A stretch of DNA of 42,573 nucleotides from DATAXV01 sp036272915 (GTDB lineage Bacteria > Chloroflexota > Dormibacteria > Dormibacterales > Dormibacteraceae), in contig DATAXV010000150.1 of the NCBI GenBank assembly GCA_036272915.1, positions 1 through 42,573 of the forward strand, in the 5' to 3' direction. Below the pieces are notes generated by a model that had not been told where the DNA came from, did not search any database, and worked only from the letters and a program-made list of their open reading frames with translations. The position numbers and the translations under genes are program-made. Shown here piece after piece: positions 25,737 through 33,719 of the stretch (position 1 is the stretch's first letter; every line of letters starts with the position of its first letter).

Positions 25737-26816
25737 ATGACAGCGCAGGTGGGAGTGGAGAAGGCCCGGGTAACGATTCGCCACGTGGCCGCTTCCGCGG
25801 GCGTCTCGCCGACAACCGTCTCCAACCTGCTCAATGGACGGGACGGCAGGATGCTCCCGCGCACGCGCCAACGCATCCTCCGTGCCATCTCCGAGCTCGG
25901 CTACCAGCCCAACCTGGTCGCCCGCCAGCTCCGCACCGGGGAGGTGCGGACGATCGGCCTCGTCGTCCCCTCCGTCGCCAACCCATTCTGGGGCGGCTTC
26001 GCCCGGGCGGTGGAACGGGAGACGCTGCAGCACGACTACCAGATCCTGCTCTGCAACAGCGAGCGCGACCCGGCCCGGGAGCGCGCCTACGTCGACGAGC
26101 TCTGGTCCAGCGGCGTGCGGACGGTGATCATCGGCTCATCGCTCCCCTCGCTGGAGCACCTCGAACACGCCATGCAGCGGGGCCTGTTGCTCATCGCCTT
26201 CGACCGGGAGAGCCAGCCCGACGACCCGCCCGGGCTGGTGACGGTGAGCGTCGACAACCGCCTCGGTGGCCTCCTCGCCACCCGGCACCTGCTCTCGCTG
26301 GGCCATCGCCGGATCGGCTTCATCTCCGGCGCCATCGCCACCGTCAGCCGGCGACAGCGGCTGGCCGGGTACCGCGAGGCGCTGGGCGACTCCGGGATTC
26401 CATTCAGCGAGGAGCTGGTGTGGGCGAACGGCGGCGAGCAGGGCTTCGGCGACGTCGACAGCTCCGGACGCGGCGAGCTCGGCATGCGGGCTCTGCTCCG
26501 TCTGCAGCATCCGCCGACGGCCGTGGTGACGATCAACGACATGTACGCGATCGGAGCCTGCGCGGCGGCCCGTGAGGAATCCATGCGCGTGCCCGAGGAC
26601 GTGTCCGTGGTCGGGTTCGACGACATCGTTCTGGCCGGGCTCTTCAACCCCCCGTTGACGACGGTGCGCCAGCCCCTGCAGGAGATGGCGCGCTATGCCA
26701 TCGACATCGTGCGCGAGCGAGGTCACGACGAAGACCAGGCGGCCTCGGTGGTCATGGCCCCGAGGCTCGTGACCAGGGAGTCGACGAGCCCGCTGCCCGA
26801 GCATCTGGACGCCTAG
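25737..26816 (+). CDS. LacI-family transcriptional regulator
   Basis: This 359-aa regulator has an N-terminal LacI helix-turn-helix (about 13-34, TIRHVAASAGVSPTTVSNLL), a hinge (PNLVARQLRTG) and a periplasmic-binding-like effector domain (IGLVVPSVANPFWGGFARAVE, and VSVVGFDDIVLAGLFNPPLTTVRQP near the end). It should repress the adjacent transporter/catabolic operon until a sugar-like inducer binds. ATG 25737 has only an AAAGG very close upstream; GTG at 25749 or 25755 are alternative starts. The promoter and candidate operator are just upstream. Confidence 0.92.
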   Translation: MTAQVGVEKARVTIRHVAASAGVSPTTVSNLLNGRDGRMLPRTRQRILRAISELGYQPNLVARQLRTGEVRTIGLVVPSVANPFWGGFARAVERETLQHDYQILLCNSERDPARERAYVDELWSSGVRTVIIGSSLPSLEHLEHAMQRGLLLIAFDRESQPDDPPGLVTVSVDNRLGGLLATRHLLSLGHRRIGFISGAIATVSRRQRLAGYREALGDSGIPFSEELVWANGGEQGFGDVDSSGRGELGMRALLRLQHPPTAVVTINDMYAIGACAAAREESMRVPEDVSVVGFDDIVLAGLFNPPLTTVRQPLQEMARYAIDIVRERGHDEDQAASVVMAPRLVTRESTSPLPEHLDA

Positions 26817-26943
26817 GAGCTCATCCGCAGATGCAGACCCTGCTCCTCGCCACACCCTTTCGGCGGACCGCCCATCGAGGAGCGCGGCCCACGATCTCGG
26901 ACCGCGGGCGCCGACGATTCGGAGCCGCCGCGCCCACCGTCCA

Positions 26944-27053
26944 CCAGGACACCTGGAGCTGGGTCTGGACTGCGTCCAGGCCCAGGAGCGACACCGCCAT
27001 CCGCCCGGGGCCCTCAGACCCCGGGGCGCTGATCGATCCGACTCAGCGCTGAG
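26944..27053 (+). promoter_or_regulatory. Palindrome-rich control region before the transporter operon
   Basis: The 262-bp gap between the LacI gene and the binding-protein gene contains four inverted repeats: CCAGG-aca-CCTGG (26944-26956), CTGGAC-tgc-GTCCAG (26965-26979), a 7-bp CCCGGGG/CCCCGGG stem with an 8-nt loop (27004-27025), and the 12-bp perfect palindrome CTCAGCGCTGAG (27042-27053). The last has a central CG and ends shortly before the Shine-Dalgarno site, making it the best LacI-type operator candidate for the operon. I see no convincing -35/-10 pair. Confidence 0.5.
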
Positions 27054-27078
27054 CCGACCCATCGACGAGGAGGAAGAC

Positions 27079-28506
27079 ATGAGCCGTGCGCCGTCAGACG
27101 TCAGCAGCGGTGGGCGGAAGCGAGGGGGCATGTCCCGGCGCGAGCTGCTCCGCATGGCGACGGGAGGAGCGGCCGCCGCCGCCGCGATCCCCTGGCTCGC
27201 CGCTTGCGGCAGCTCCCCGTCCTCGAGTTCCGGCAAGACCCAGAAGAACGTGAACATGACGTTCCTTCACTTCTTCACGGGCACGCTCTGGACCGGTTCG
27301 TTCGAACATCTGGTCTCGCAGTTCGAGCAGGAGAACCCGCACATCAAGTGGGTGGGCATCCCGGTCGTGTACGCCAACCTGGAGCAGAAGTACCTGACCC
27401 TGGCCGCGGGCGGCCAGCCGCCGGACGGCACCAGCCTCGACAACACCGAGCTGCCCAGCGTGGCCGCCCGGCACCTGCTCGCCGACCTCGACAGCTACGC
27501 CAAGAACGACCACTTCGATCTCGGCAACTTCTATCCCGCCCGGCTCAACAACGGCCGGTACCAGGGCAAGCTCTACGGCATGCCCATCGACATGGGCTCC
27601 TCCGCCATCTACTACAACAAGGACCTGCTCGACCAGGCCGGCGTCAAGTACCCGGACGCGTCGTGGAGCTACGAGGACTACCGGTCGGCGGCGCTCAAGC
27701 TGACCAACGACAAGGCCGGCAAGCACCCCGGCGAGGACGGCTTCGACGCCGGGGACATCCGCCAGTACGGTCTCGCCTTCGACGTCTCCACCTACCGCTA
27801 CTACTACGCCTACACCGGGTACAACGGGGCCCAGTACTTCAACAAGAAGGTGAGCAAGCTGGAGCTGGGCGACGAGAAGGGCCAGGCCTCCCTGAGCTGG
27901 TGGCAGAACCTGATCACGAAGGATCACGTCTCCCCCACCGCGGCGGTCCAGACCTCGATCTCCAACGGTGGCGCGCTCTACCCGTTCACCAGCGGCGTCT
28001 ACGCCATGGAGTTCGCCTGGATCGGCCTCATCGCCTACCTGCACCAGGCCGGGGTCAAGACCACGCACTGGGATGTCGCCCCGCTGCCCCGGACACCCAC
28101 CGCCAAGTACGAGGTCGGCGGCCAGACCTTCGTCATCACCACCGGCGCCAAGAACCCTGACGCGGCGTGGTCGTGGATCAAGTACATGACCGGCGACCAG
28201 GCGCAGAAGTACCTGGGCGTCAACGGCGTCTGGTTCCCCGCCCAGAAGCGCTTCGCCAAGTTCGGCTGGCCGAAGGATCACCAGCCCGAGCACTTCCTCG
28301 ACGCCTTCTACGACCAGATCAACGCCGACGGTCTCGCCGAATGGTGGTTCACGCCGCAGTGGCCGCAGTGGCAGGACACCATGGACAGCGACCTGTCCGA
28401 CCTCTTCTCCGGTCTCAAGACCCCGAGGCAGACGGCCAGCGCCATCCAGTCCTCGATCGGCTCGGATGTCGCCAGCTGGCGCCAGAGCAACGGGGCGGGC
28501 GGCTAG
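27079..28506 (+). CDS. ABC transporter sugar-type substrate-binding lipoprotein
   Basis: This 475-aa family-1 solute-binding protein has an N-terminal twin-arginine-like motif (SRRELLRMA, R20-R21), a hydrophobic stretch and a lipobox LAAC with C43 as the lipidated residue, so it should be folded before export and anchored outside the membrane. The body follows the CUT1 carbohydrate-binding pattern: LYGMPIDMGSSAIYYNKDLLDQAGV and TFVITTGAKNPDAAWSWIKYM. Aromatic residues are abundant around 230-250, as in sugar-binding clefts. GAGGAGGAAG precedes ATG 27079. It is the first gene of an eight-gene operon ending at 36161. The ligand is unknown. Confidence 0.93.
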   Translation: MSRAPSDVSSGGRKRGGMSRRELLRMATGGAAAAAAIPWLAACGSSPSSSSGKTQKNVNMTFLHFFTGTLWTGSFEHLVSQFEQENPHIKWVGIPVVYANLEQKYLTLAAGGQPPDGTSLDNTELPSVAARHLLADLDSYAKNDHFDLGNFYPARLNNGRYQGKLYGMPIDMGSSAIYYNKDLLDQAGVKYPDASWSYEDYRSAALKLTNDKAGKHPGEDGFDAGDIRQYGLAFDVSTYRYYYAYTGYNGAQYFNKKVSKLELGDEKGQASLSWWQNLITKDHVSPTAAVQTSISNGGALYPFTSGVYAMEFAWIGLIAYLHQAGVKTTHWDVAPLPRTPTAKYEVGGQTFVITTGAKNPDAAWSWIKYMTGDQAQKYLGVNGVWFPAQKRFAKFGWPKDHQPEHFLDAFYDQINADGLAEWWFTPQWPQWQDTMDSDLSDLFSGLKTPRQTASAIQSSIGSDVASWRQSNGAGG

Positions 28507-28510
28507 GCGG

Positions 28511-29482
28511 ATGTCAGGCCAGAAGCGGGCGACGCTGTCGCGCGGAGTGCGACTGGGCGCCGAGGCCCTGGGCCGGCCGCGGTCCTCGGCCATGCGGCGC
28601 CAGGAGGCCAGGGACGGCTACCTGATGATCCTGCCCTGGCTGGTCGGCTTCCTGGGACTCGTCCTGGGACCGATGATCGCCTCCTTCCTCATCTCCTTCA
28701 CCAACTGGCAGCTGGTGGTGGCGCCGCAGTGGATCGGGCTCGAGAACTACGTGACCATGCTGTCCAAGGACAGCCTGATCCGGGCGTCGCTCGCGGACAC
28801 GGCCTTCTACGCCTTCATCTCGACCCCGCTGTACGCCTGCATCGGCCTGGGGCTCGCCCTCGCCCTGCAGCGACGGCGGCGGGGTCTCTACTTCTACCGC
28901 ACGATCTACTTCCTGCCCTCGATCACGCCGGTGGTCGCCTCGACCCTTCTCTGGATGCTGATCTTCGAGCCCAGCTTCGGCTGGGCGTCGTACGTCCTCC
29001 AGTTCCTCCACCTGCCCCAGCAGCTGTGGCTCTCCGATCCGCACGAGGCCAAGCCGGTCCTGATCGTCATGTACCTGTGGGGCGCCGGCGGCTCGTTGCC
29101 GATCTTCCTGGCCGGGCTGAACGCGATCCCGGCCGAGCTCTACGAGGCGGCCGCGGTGGACGGGGCCAGCGGCTGGCGCATCTTCCGGGGGATAACGCTC
29201 CCCCTCGTGTCGCCTGTCCTCTTCTTCATCCTGGTCACCGGCTTCATCGCCGGTTTCCAGGTCTTCACTCCCGCCTACGTGGCGACGGGGGGCACGGGCA
29301 ATCCCGAGCACAGCACCCTCTTCTTCGCTCTCTACCTCTACAACAACGCCTTCCGCTACCTGAACATGGGGTACGCGTCGGCGATGGCCTGGTTGCTGTT
29401 CGTCATCGTCCTCGGCTTCACGATCGTGCAGTTCGGCGTGGCCCGTCGGCTGGTCTACTACGAATCGAGCCCGGACGCATGA
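28511..29482 (+). CDS. ABC sugar permease, MalF/UgpA-type
   Basis: This 323-aa inner-membrane permease has a basic N-terminus and six hydrophobic segments starting at about residue 42. The EAA loop that docks the ATPase is AAAVDGASGWRIFRGITLPL. The ATG start at 28511 lies 4 nt after the binding-protein stop, so the genes are coupled. An internal ATG (MRRQEARDGYLM) is a less likely start. It pairs with the second permease downstream. No ATPase gene is present in the cluster. Confidence 0.92.
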   Translation: MSGQKRATLSRGVRLGAEALGRPRSSAMRRQEARDGYLMILPWLVGFLGLVLGPMIASFLISFTNWQLVVAPQWIGLENYVTMLSKDSLIRASLADTAFYAFISTPLYACIGLGLALALQRRRRGLYFYRTIYFLPSITPVVASTLLWMLIFEPSFGWASYVLQFLHLPQQLWLSDPHEAKPVLIVMYLWGAGGSLPIFLAGLNAIPAELYEAAAVDGASGWRIFRGITLPLVSPVLFFILVTGFIAGFQVFTPAYVATGGTGNPEHSTLFFALYLYNNAFRYLNMGYASAMAWLLFVIVLGFTIVQFGVARRLVYYESSPDA

Positions 29483-29495
29483 GGAGGTCGCGCTG

Positions 29496-30386
29496 ATGGA
29501 AAGCGTCTCCACCCGCGGCGGCGACGTCGCCCGGTCGGCGAGCAGCGGCGGTCGGGGCCGGTCGGCACCGGTCGCCCTGCTCAAGCATCTGCTGCTGATC
29601 CTCGGCGGCGTGATCATGGTGCTGCCGCTGGCGATGAGCATCTTCGACTCGCTCAAGCAGCCGGGAGCGGTCCTGTCGGTCCCGCCCACGCTGCTGCCTT
29701 CGCACTGGGAGTTCGGGAACTACATCCAGCTCTTCAGGACCGTGCCCTTCTTCCAATGGTTTCTCAACTCGACGATCATCGCCGTGCTGGGCACGGGCGG
29801 CGCCATCCTCAGCTCGACGCTCTGCGGCTACGCCTTCGCGCGGCTGCGCTTCCCCGGTCGCGACGCCCTCTTCCTGATCTGCATCGCGACGATGATGCTG
29901 CCCGGGGTGGTGACCCTGATCCCGCAGTTCATCGTCTACCGGCACCTGGGCCTGATCGACACCTTCGTCCCGCTGATCCTGCCCTCCTGGCTGGGCATAC
30001 CCTTCTACATCTTCCTGTCCCGCCAGACCTTCCGCACCGTGCCCAAGGACTACGAGGACGCCGCCCACGTCGACGGGGCCAGCAACTGGTACATCTGGTG
30101 GCGGATCATGCTGCCGATGTCGAAGTCGATGGTTGCGACGATCGCCATCTTCTCGGTCATCGCCAACTGGAACGACTTCCTCAATCCGCTGATCTATCTC
30201 AACTCGGCCAGCAAGATGACGCTGGCGCTGGGCCTGCAGACGCTGGACAGCTTCTACGGGACCCAGTGGGATCTGATCATGGCCGGGGCCGTGCTGATGA
30301 CGCTGCCCATGATCGTGATCTTCTTCGTCGCCCAGCGCTACTTCATGTCCGGGGGGATCTCCTTCAGCGGACTGGGAGGGCGATAG
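29496..30386 (+). CDS. ABC sugar permease, MalG/UgpE-type
   Basis: This 296-aa inner-membrane permease has six helices and the EAA loop DAAHVDGASNWYIWWRIMLPM. It forms the translocation channel with the upstream permease. A GAGGAGG Shine-Dalgarno site at 7-nt spacing precedes ATG 29496, and only 1 nt separates its stop from the GTG of the GroEL-like gene. The missing ATPase suggests use of a shared MsmK/UgpC-type subunit encoded elsewhere, as is common for CUT1 systems. Confidence 0.92.
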   Translation: MESVSTRGGDVARSASSGGRGRSAPVALLKHLLLILGGVIMVLPLAMSIFDSLKQPGAVLSVPPTLLPSHWEFGNYIQLFRTVPFFQWFLNSTIIAVLGTGGAILSSTLCGYAFARLRFPGRDALFLICIATMMLPGVVTLIPQFIVYRHLGLIDTFVPLILPSWLGIPFYIFLSRQTFRTVPKDYEDAAHVDGASNWYIWWRIMLPMSKSMVATIAIFSVIANWNDFLNPLIYLNSASKMTLALGLQTLDSFYGTQWDLIMAGAVLMTLPMIVIFFVAQRYFMSGGISFSGLGGR

Positions 30387-30387
30387 C

Positions 30388-31992
30388 GTGATCGACACGG
30401 CCGGACCGGAGGTGCTGCTGGGGGAGCGCGTGAGGAGGGATTTGGAGACGGGCATGGCCCTGCTCGCCGACCTCCTCCGCAGGACCCTGGGGCCGTCCAC
30501 CGGCGTCGTCCTCAGCCAGCGCGAGGGGCAGGGTCCCGAGGCGATCGTCTCGGCCGGGGTCCTCGCCCGCCGCATGATCGCCGGCGCCCGGCGCCCGGAG
30601 AGCGTGGGCATGATGCTGCTCCGCCACGGCGTCTGGCGGGTGCACGAGGCGACCGGTGATGGCGGGGCCACGACCGCGGCCCTGATCCACTCCCTGGTCA
30701 CGAGGGGCATGCGCCTGATCGCGTCCGGGTCGGATCCGCTGGCACTGCGCCAGGGGATGCGGATGGGCCTGGCCGCGGCCCTGCCCGCCCTGCGCGGCCA
30801 GACGCGGCCGCTCGACGGGGACGGGGGCCACCTCCCCGCCCTGCTGCGTACGGCGGCCCCCGACCGGGAGGTCGCGGACGCCCTCGGCGCGATCTTCGCC
30901 GAGCTCGGCCCCGAGGCCGGGGTCGAGATCGAGGAGTACGTGGGGCGCCGCGTCGGCCATCGCCTGATCCAGGGGTCGCGCTGGGCCGGGGCGCCGGTCT
31001 CGAGCGGGTTCGCCGGCCCGGCGGGCGAGGACACCGTGCTCGAGGAGCCCTACCTCCTCGTCTCCGACCAGCCCCTCACCCGGGCGGAGGAGGTGGTGCC
31101 CCTGCTCGAGCAGGTCGTCGAGGAGGCGGGCGGACCGCTCCTGATCGTGGCGCCCGAGGTGACGGGCGTGGCGCTGGCGACGCTGCTCCGGTACCGGGGG
31201 TCGGGGACGCTCGACATCGTCGCCTGCCGGCCCACCAGCGACGGTCACATCCGGGAGCAGCTGGAGGACGTCGCCACCGTCACCGGGGCGCACCTCATCG
31301 GCGAGGAGCTCGGCTACCGCCTCGACGACGCCACCACCGACGACCTCGGCTACGCCCGCGGGGTGAGGATCGGTCCCGGGTGGATCGAGGTCGCCGTGGG
31401 CGCGGGCGACGCGGCCGCGGTCGAGGCCAGGTGCCGGGCCTTGCGTGCCGAGCTGGCCAGGACCAGGGACGAGGTTCTCCGCTCCGCGCTGATCCGGCGC
31501 ATCGGCAACCTCGGCGCGCGTTCCGGGGTCCTCGAGCTGGGGGCGAGCACGGACAGCGAGCGCGAGCTTCGTCGCGAGCAGGTCGAGCGCACGCTGCGCC
31601 TGGTGCCGGTGGCGGTCGAGGAGGGGGTCCTGCCCGGGGGCGCGGCGAGCCTGCTCCAGTGCCGGGCGGCGCTGGACGGTGCCGGCCTGGAGGGGGACGC
31701 GCTCGCCGGCATGATGCTGGTGCGCGAGGCCCTGGCCGCGCCGATGACCTGGCTGATCCGCAACGCCGGCCGCGAGCCGGCACCGATCCTGGCCGAGGTG
31801 GCGCGCCTCGGCCCCGCCCACGGCTACGACGTGGTCGAGGGCGGGGTGAGGGACATGTGGGCCTCGGGGATCCTGGACGTGACCAAGGTCATGCGCCTGG
31901 CCCTGGAGGCGGCGGTCAGCACCGCCGCCACCGCGCTCACCGCCGAGGCCCTGGTGCTCACGCGCAGCCCGGTCATCTCGGTCACCCCATGA
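30388..31992 (+). CDS. Divergent GroEL/Cpn60-like chaperonin with altered ATPase residues
   Basis: This 534-aa protein aligns over its whole length with GroEL: TLGPSTGVVL (33-42), GDGGATT (90-96, like GDGTTT with D87 kept as D91), VTGVALATLL (258-267), IREQLEDVATVTGAHLIGEELG (288-309), VEEGVLPGG (410-418) and GILDVTK (494-500). Two key acidic residues are gone. The D52 position reads Ala (A56 in VSAGV), and the D398 position reads Arg (R401 in QVERTL). In GroEL both promote ATP hydrolysis, so this protein should bind but scarcely hydrolyse ATP. No GroES gene or GGM tail is present. The GTG start has GGGAGGG upstream. It sits inside a catabolic operon, suggesting a dedicated maturation or scaffold role, perhaps for the ferritin-like protein at 34752. 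Confidence 0.9.
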   Translation: MIDTAGPEVLLGERVRRDLETGMALLADLLRRTLGPSTGVVLSQREGQGPEAIVSAGVLARRMIAGARRPESVGMMLLRHGVWRVHEATGDGGATTAALIHSLVTRGMRLIASGSDPLALRQGMRMGLAAALPALRGQTRPLDGDGGHLPALLRTAAPDREVADALGAIFAELGPEAGVEIEEYVGRRVGHRLIQGSRWAGAPVSSGFAGPAGEDTVLEEPYLLVSDQPLTRAEEVVPLLEQVVEEAGGPLLIVAPEVTGVALATLLRYRGSGTLDIVACRPTSDGHIREQLEDVATVTGAHLIGEELGYRLDDATTDDLGYARGVRIGPGWIEVAVGAGDAAAVEARCRALRAELARTRDEVLRSALIRRIGNLGARSGVLELGASTDSERELRREQVERTLRLVPVAVEEGVLPGGAASLLQCRAALDGAGLEGDALAGMMLVREALAAPMTWLIRNAGREPAPILAEVARLGPAHGYDVVEGGVRDMWASGILDVTKVMRLALEAAVSTAATALTAEALVLTRSPVISVTP

Positions 31993-32018
31993 ATCCATCG
32001 ACAGCAGAAGGAGGCAAG

Positions 32019-32957
32019 ATGCCGCGCAAGGCGAAAGTGGTGACGACCTCGTTCTTCGGCGTCACCGGTTCGACGGCGGACGAGAACCGGGAGCTGGCGT
32101 GCACCTACGTCGACATCGCCGGGCGCGAGGGGGCCGACATGGTCTGCCTCCCCGAGGACTTCCTCCGCCCGCGGAGCGACGGCCGGCTCCGCGTCAACTA
32201 CAGCGAGCCGCTCTCCGGCCCCACCTTCGAGCGCCTGGCCGCCCTGGCCAGGACCCACCGGATATGGATCGTCGCCTGCTACTCCGTCGAGACCGGCCCC
32301 GACCAGCGGGAGAACAGCGCCGTCGTCATCGACCGGGATGGCCAGCTCGCCGCGCGCTACGCCAAGATCCACCCCACCATCGGCGAGTGCCGCGACTCCC
32401 GGATCACGCCGGGCGGCTCCTCGGTGGTGGTGGAGACCGACTTCGGACGGGTCGGGCTCGCCATCTGCTACGACATCGGGTGGCCCGACCACTGGGCCGA
32501 TCTCGCCAGGAAGGGCGCGGAGATGGTGGTCTGGCCGTCAGCCTACGACGGCGGCTTCCCGCTCCAGGTGTATGCCTGGACGCACTTCTACCACGTGGTC
32601 TCGGCGGTCCGGAGCGAGCACTCCAAGGTGATCGACATCACCGGCCGGGTGATCACCCAGACCAGCAAGTACCATCGCCTCGCCGCCGCCACCATCGACC
32701 TCGAGAAGGAGGTCTTCCACACCGACGCCCAGGCTCAGAAGCTGATCGAGATCGAGCGCGAGCTCGGGCCCGGCGTGACCATCGACGCCCTCTCCCAGGA
32801 GAACGTCTTCACGGTGGAGAGCAACGACGCGGCCTGGCCGCTGTCACGGATCAAGGAGCGCTGGGGGCTGGAGAACTTCCGCGACTACCACCGCCGGGCG
32901 ACGGCCGTCCAGGACGAGGATCGCCAGCGCGACACCGCCGTCGTGGGCGCCGAGTAG
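32019..32957 (+). CDS. Nitrilase-superfamily carbon-nitrogen hydrolase (copy 2)
   Basis: This 312-aa paralogue of the enzyme at 20504-21451 has triad E46 (CLPEDF), K116 (ARYAKIHPTIGE) and C150 (LAICYDIGWPDHW). It should hydrolyse an amide, ureide or carbamoyl bond, probably on a related but not identical substrate. ATG 32019 was chosen because AGAAGGAGG lies 5 nt upstream and MPRKAKVVTTSF matches the paralogue's start. An in-frame ATG at 31989 overlaps the chaperonin stop (ATGA) and would add ten residues. It is part of the eight-gene operon. Confidence 0.92.
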   Translation: MPRKAKVVTTSFFGVTGSTADENRELACTYVDIAGREGADMVCLPEDFLRPRSDGRLRVNYSEPLSGPTFERLAALARTHRIWIVACYSVETGPDQRENSAVVIDRDGQLAARYAKIHPTIGECRDSRITPGGSSVVVETDFGRVGLAICYDIGWPDHWADLARKGAEMVVWPSAYDGGFPLQVYAWTHFYHVVSAVRSEHSKVIDITGRVITQTSKYHRLAAATIDLEKEVFHTDAQAQKLIEIERELGPGVTIDALSQENVFTVESNDAAWPLSRIKERWGLENFRDYHRRATAVQDEDRQRDTAVVGAE

Positions 32958-32966
32958 TCTGCGGCG

Positions 32967-33719
32967 ATGACTGATCTGAAGGGAAGGACGGCGCTGGTCA
33001 CGGGCGGGGCGGTCGGGATCGGGCGGGGCATCGCCCTGGAGCTCGCCTGCGCCGGCGCCGACGTCGCCATCACCTACCGCAGCCACGATGGCGACGAGGT
33101 CGCCGGCGAGATCCGGGCGCTCGGCCGCCAGGCCTGCGCGCTCGAGCTCGATGCCACCTCCGGCCCCGCCGTGGCCGACGCCGTCGGTCGTGCCGCCGAG
33201 GCGCTGGGCAGACACATCGACATCCTCGTCAACAACGCCGGCGGCCTGGTCGCGCGCCAGCCGGTCGCGGAGATGACCGACGAGCACTGGCACACGGTGA
33301 TCGACCTCAACCTGTCCAGCTGCTTCTACTGCTCCCGGGAGGCCCTGCGTCACATGCCCGAGGGCGGGCGGATCGTCAACGTCTCCTCGCAGGCCTCCCG
33401 CGACGGCGGCGGTGCCGGCGCGACGGCCTACGCGGCCTCCAAAGCGGGCATGAACGGGTTCACCCGCGGTCTCGCCAAGGAGGTCGCGGACAGGGGGATC
33501 ACGGTCAACGCGGTCGCGCCGGGCCTCATCCTCGACACCCCCTTCCATCCCACCTTCACGCCTAAGGAGGCGCAGGAGGCGACGATCGCCCGCATCCCCG
33601 TGGGCAGGCCCGGCCTGCCGGCCGATGTGGCCGCCCTGGTCCTCTACCTGGCGTCACCCGAGGCGGGGTTCGTCACCGGCTGCGTCATCGACGTCAACGG
33701 CGGGATCGTCCTCACGTGA
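32967..33719 (+). CDS. Short-chain dehydrogenase/reductase (SDR)
   Basis: This 250-aa classical SDR is NAD(P)-dependent. The nucleotide-binding TGGAVGIG is at 12-19, NNAG at 89-92, the catalytic Y155 and K159 are in AYAASKAG, and the serine is around S141. The C-terminal VTGCVIDVNGG is typical of FabG/glucose-dehydrogenase-like members. The residue after the second strand is Arg (YRSHD), which may favour NADPH. It starts 9 nt after the nitrilase gene and its stop overlaps the next GTG. It presumably oxidises or reduces a hydroxyl of a pathway intermediate. Confidence 0.92.
   Translation: MTDLKGRTALVTGGAVGIGRGIALELACAGADVAITYRSHDGDEVAGEIRALGRQACALELDATSGPAVADAVGRAAEALGRHIDILVNNAGGLVARQPVAEMTDEHWHTVIDLNLSSCFYCSREALRHMPEGGRIVNVSSQASRDGGGAGATAYAASKAGMNGFTRGLAKEVADRGITVNAVAPGLILDTPFHPTFTPKEAQEATIARIPVGRPGLPADVAALVLYLASPEAGFVTGCVIDVNGGIVLT

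Noticed and set aside
26831..27052. 73-aa plus-strand frame between the LacI and binding-protein genes
   Set aside because: No Shine-Dalgarno site, Arg/Pro-rich random-looking composition, and it overlaps several palindromes; better read as a control region.
27094..28593. 499-aa minus-strand open frame under the binding-protein gene
   Set aside because: Val/Gly/Glu-rich shadow of a clear solute-binding lipoprotein gene.
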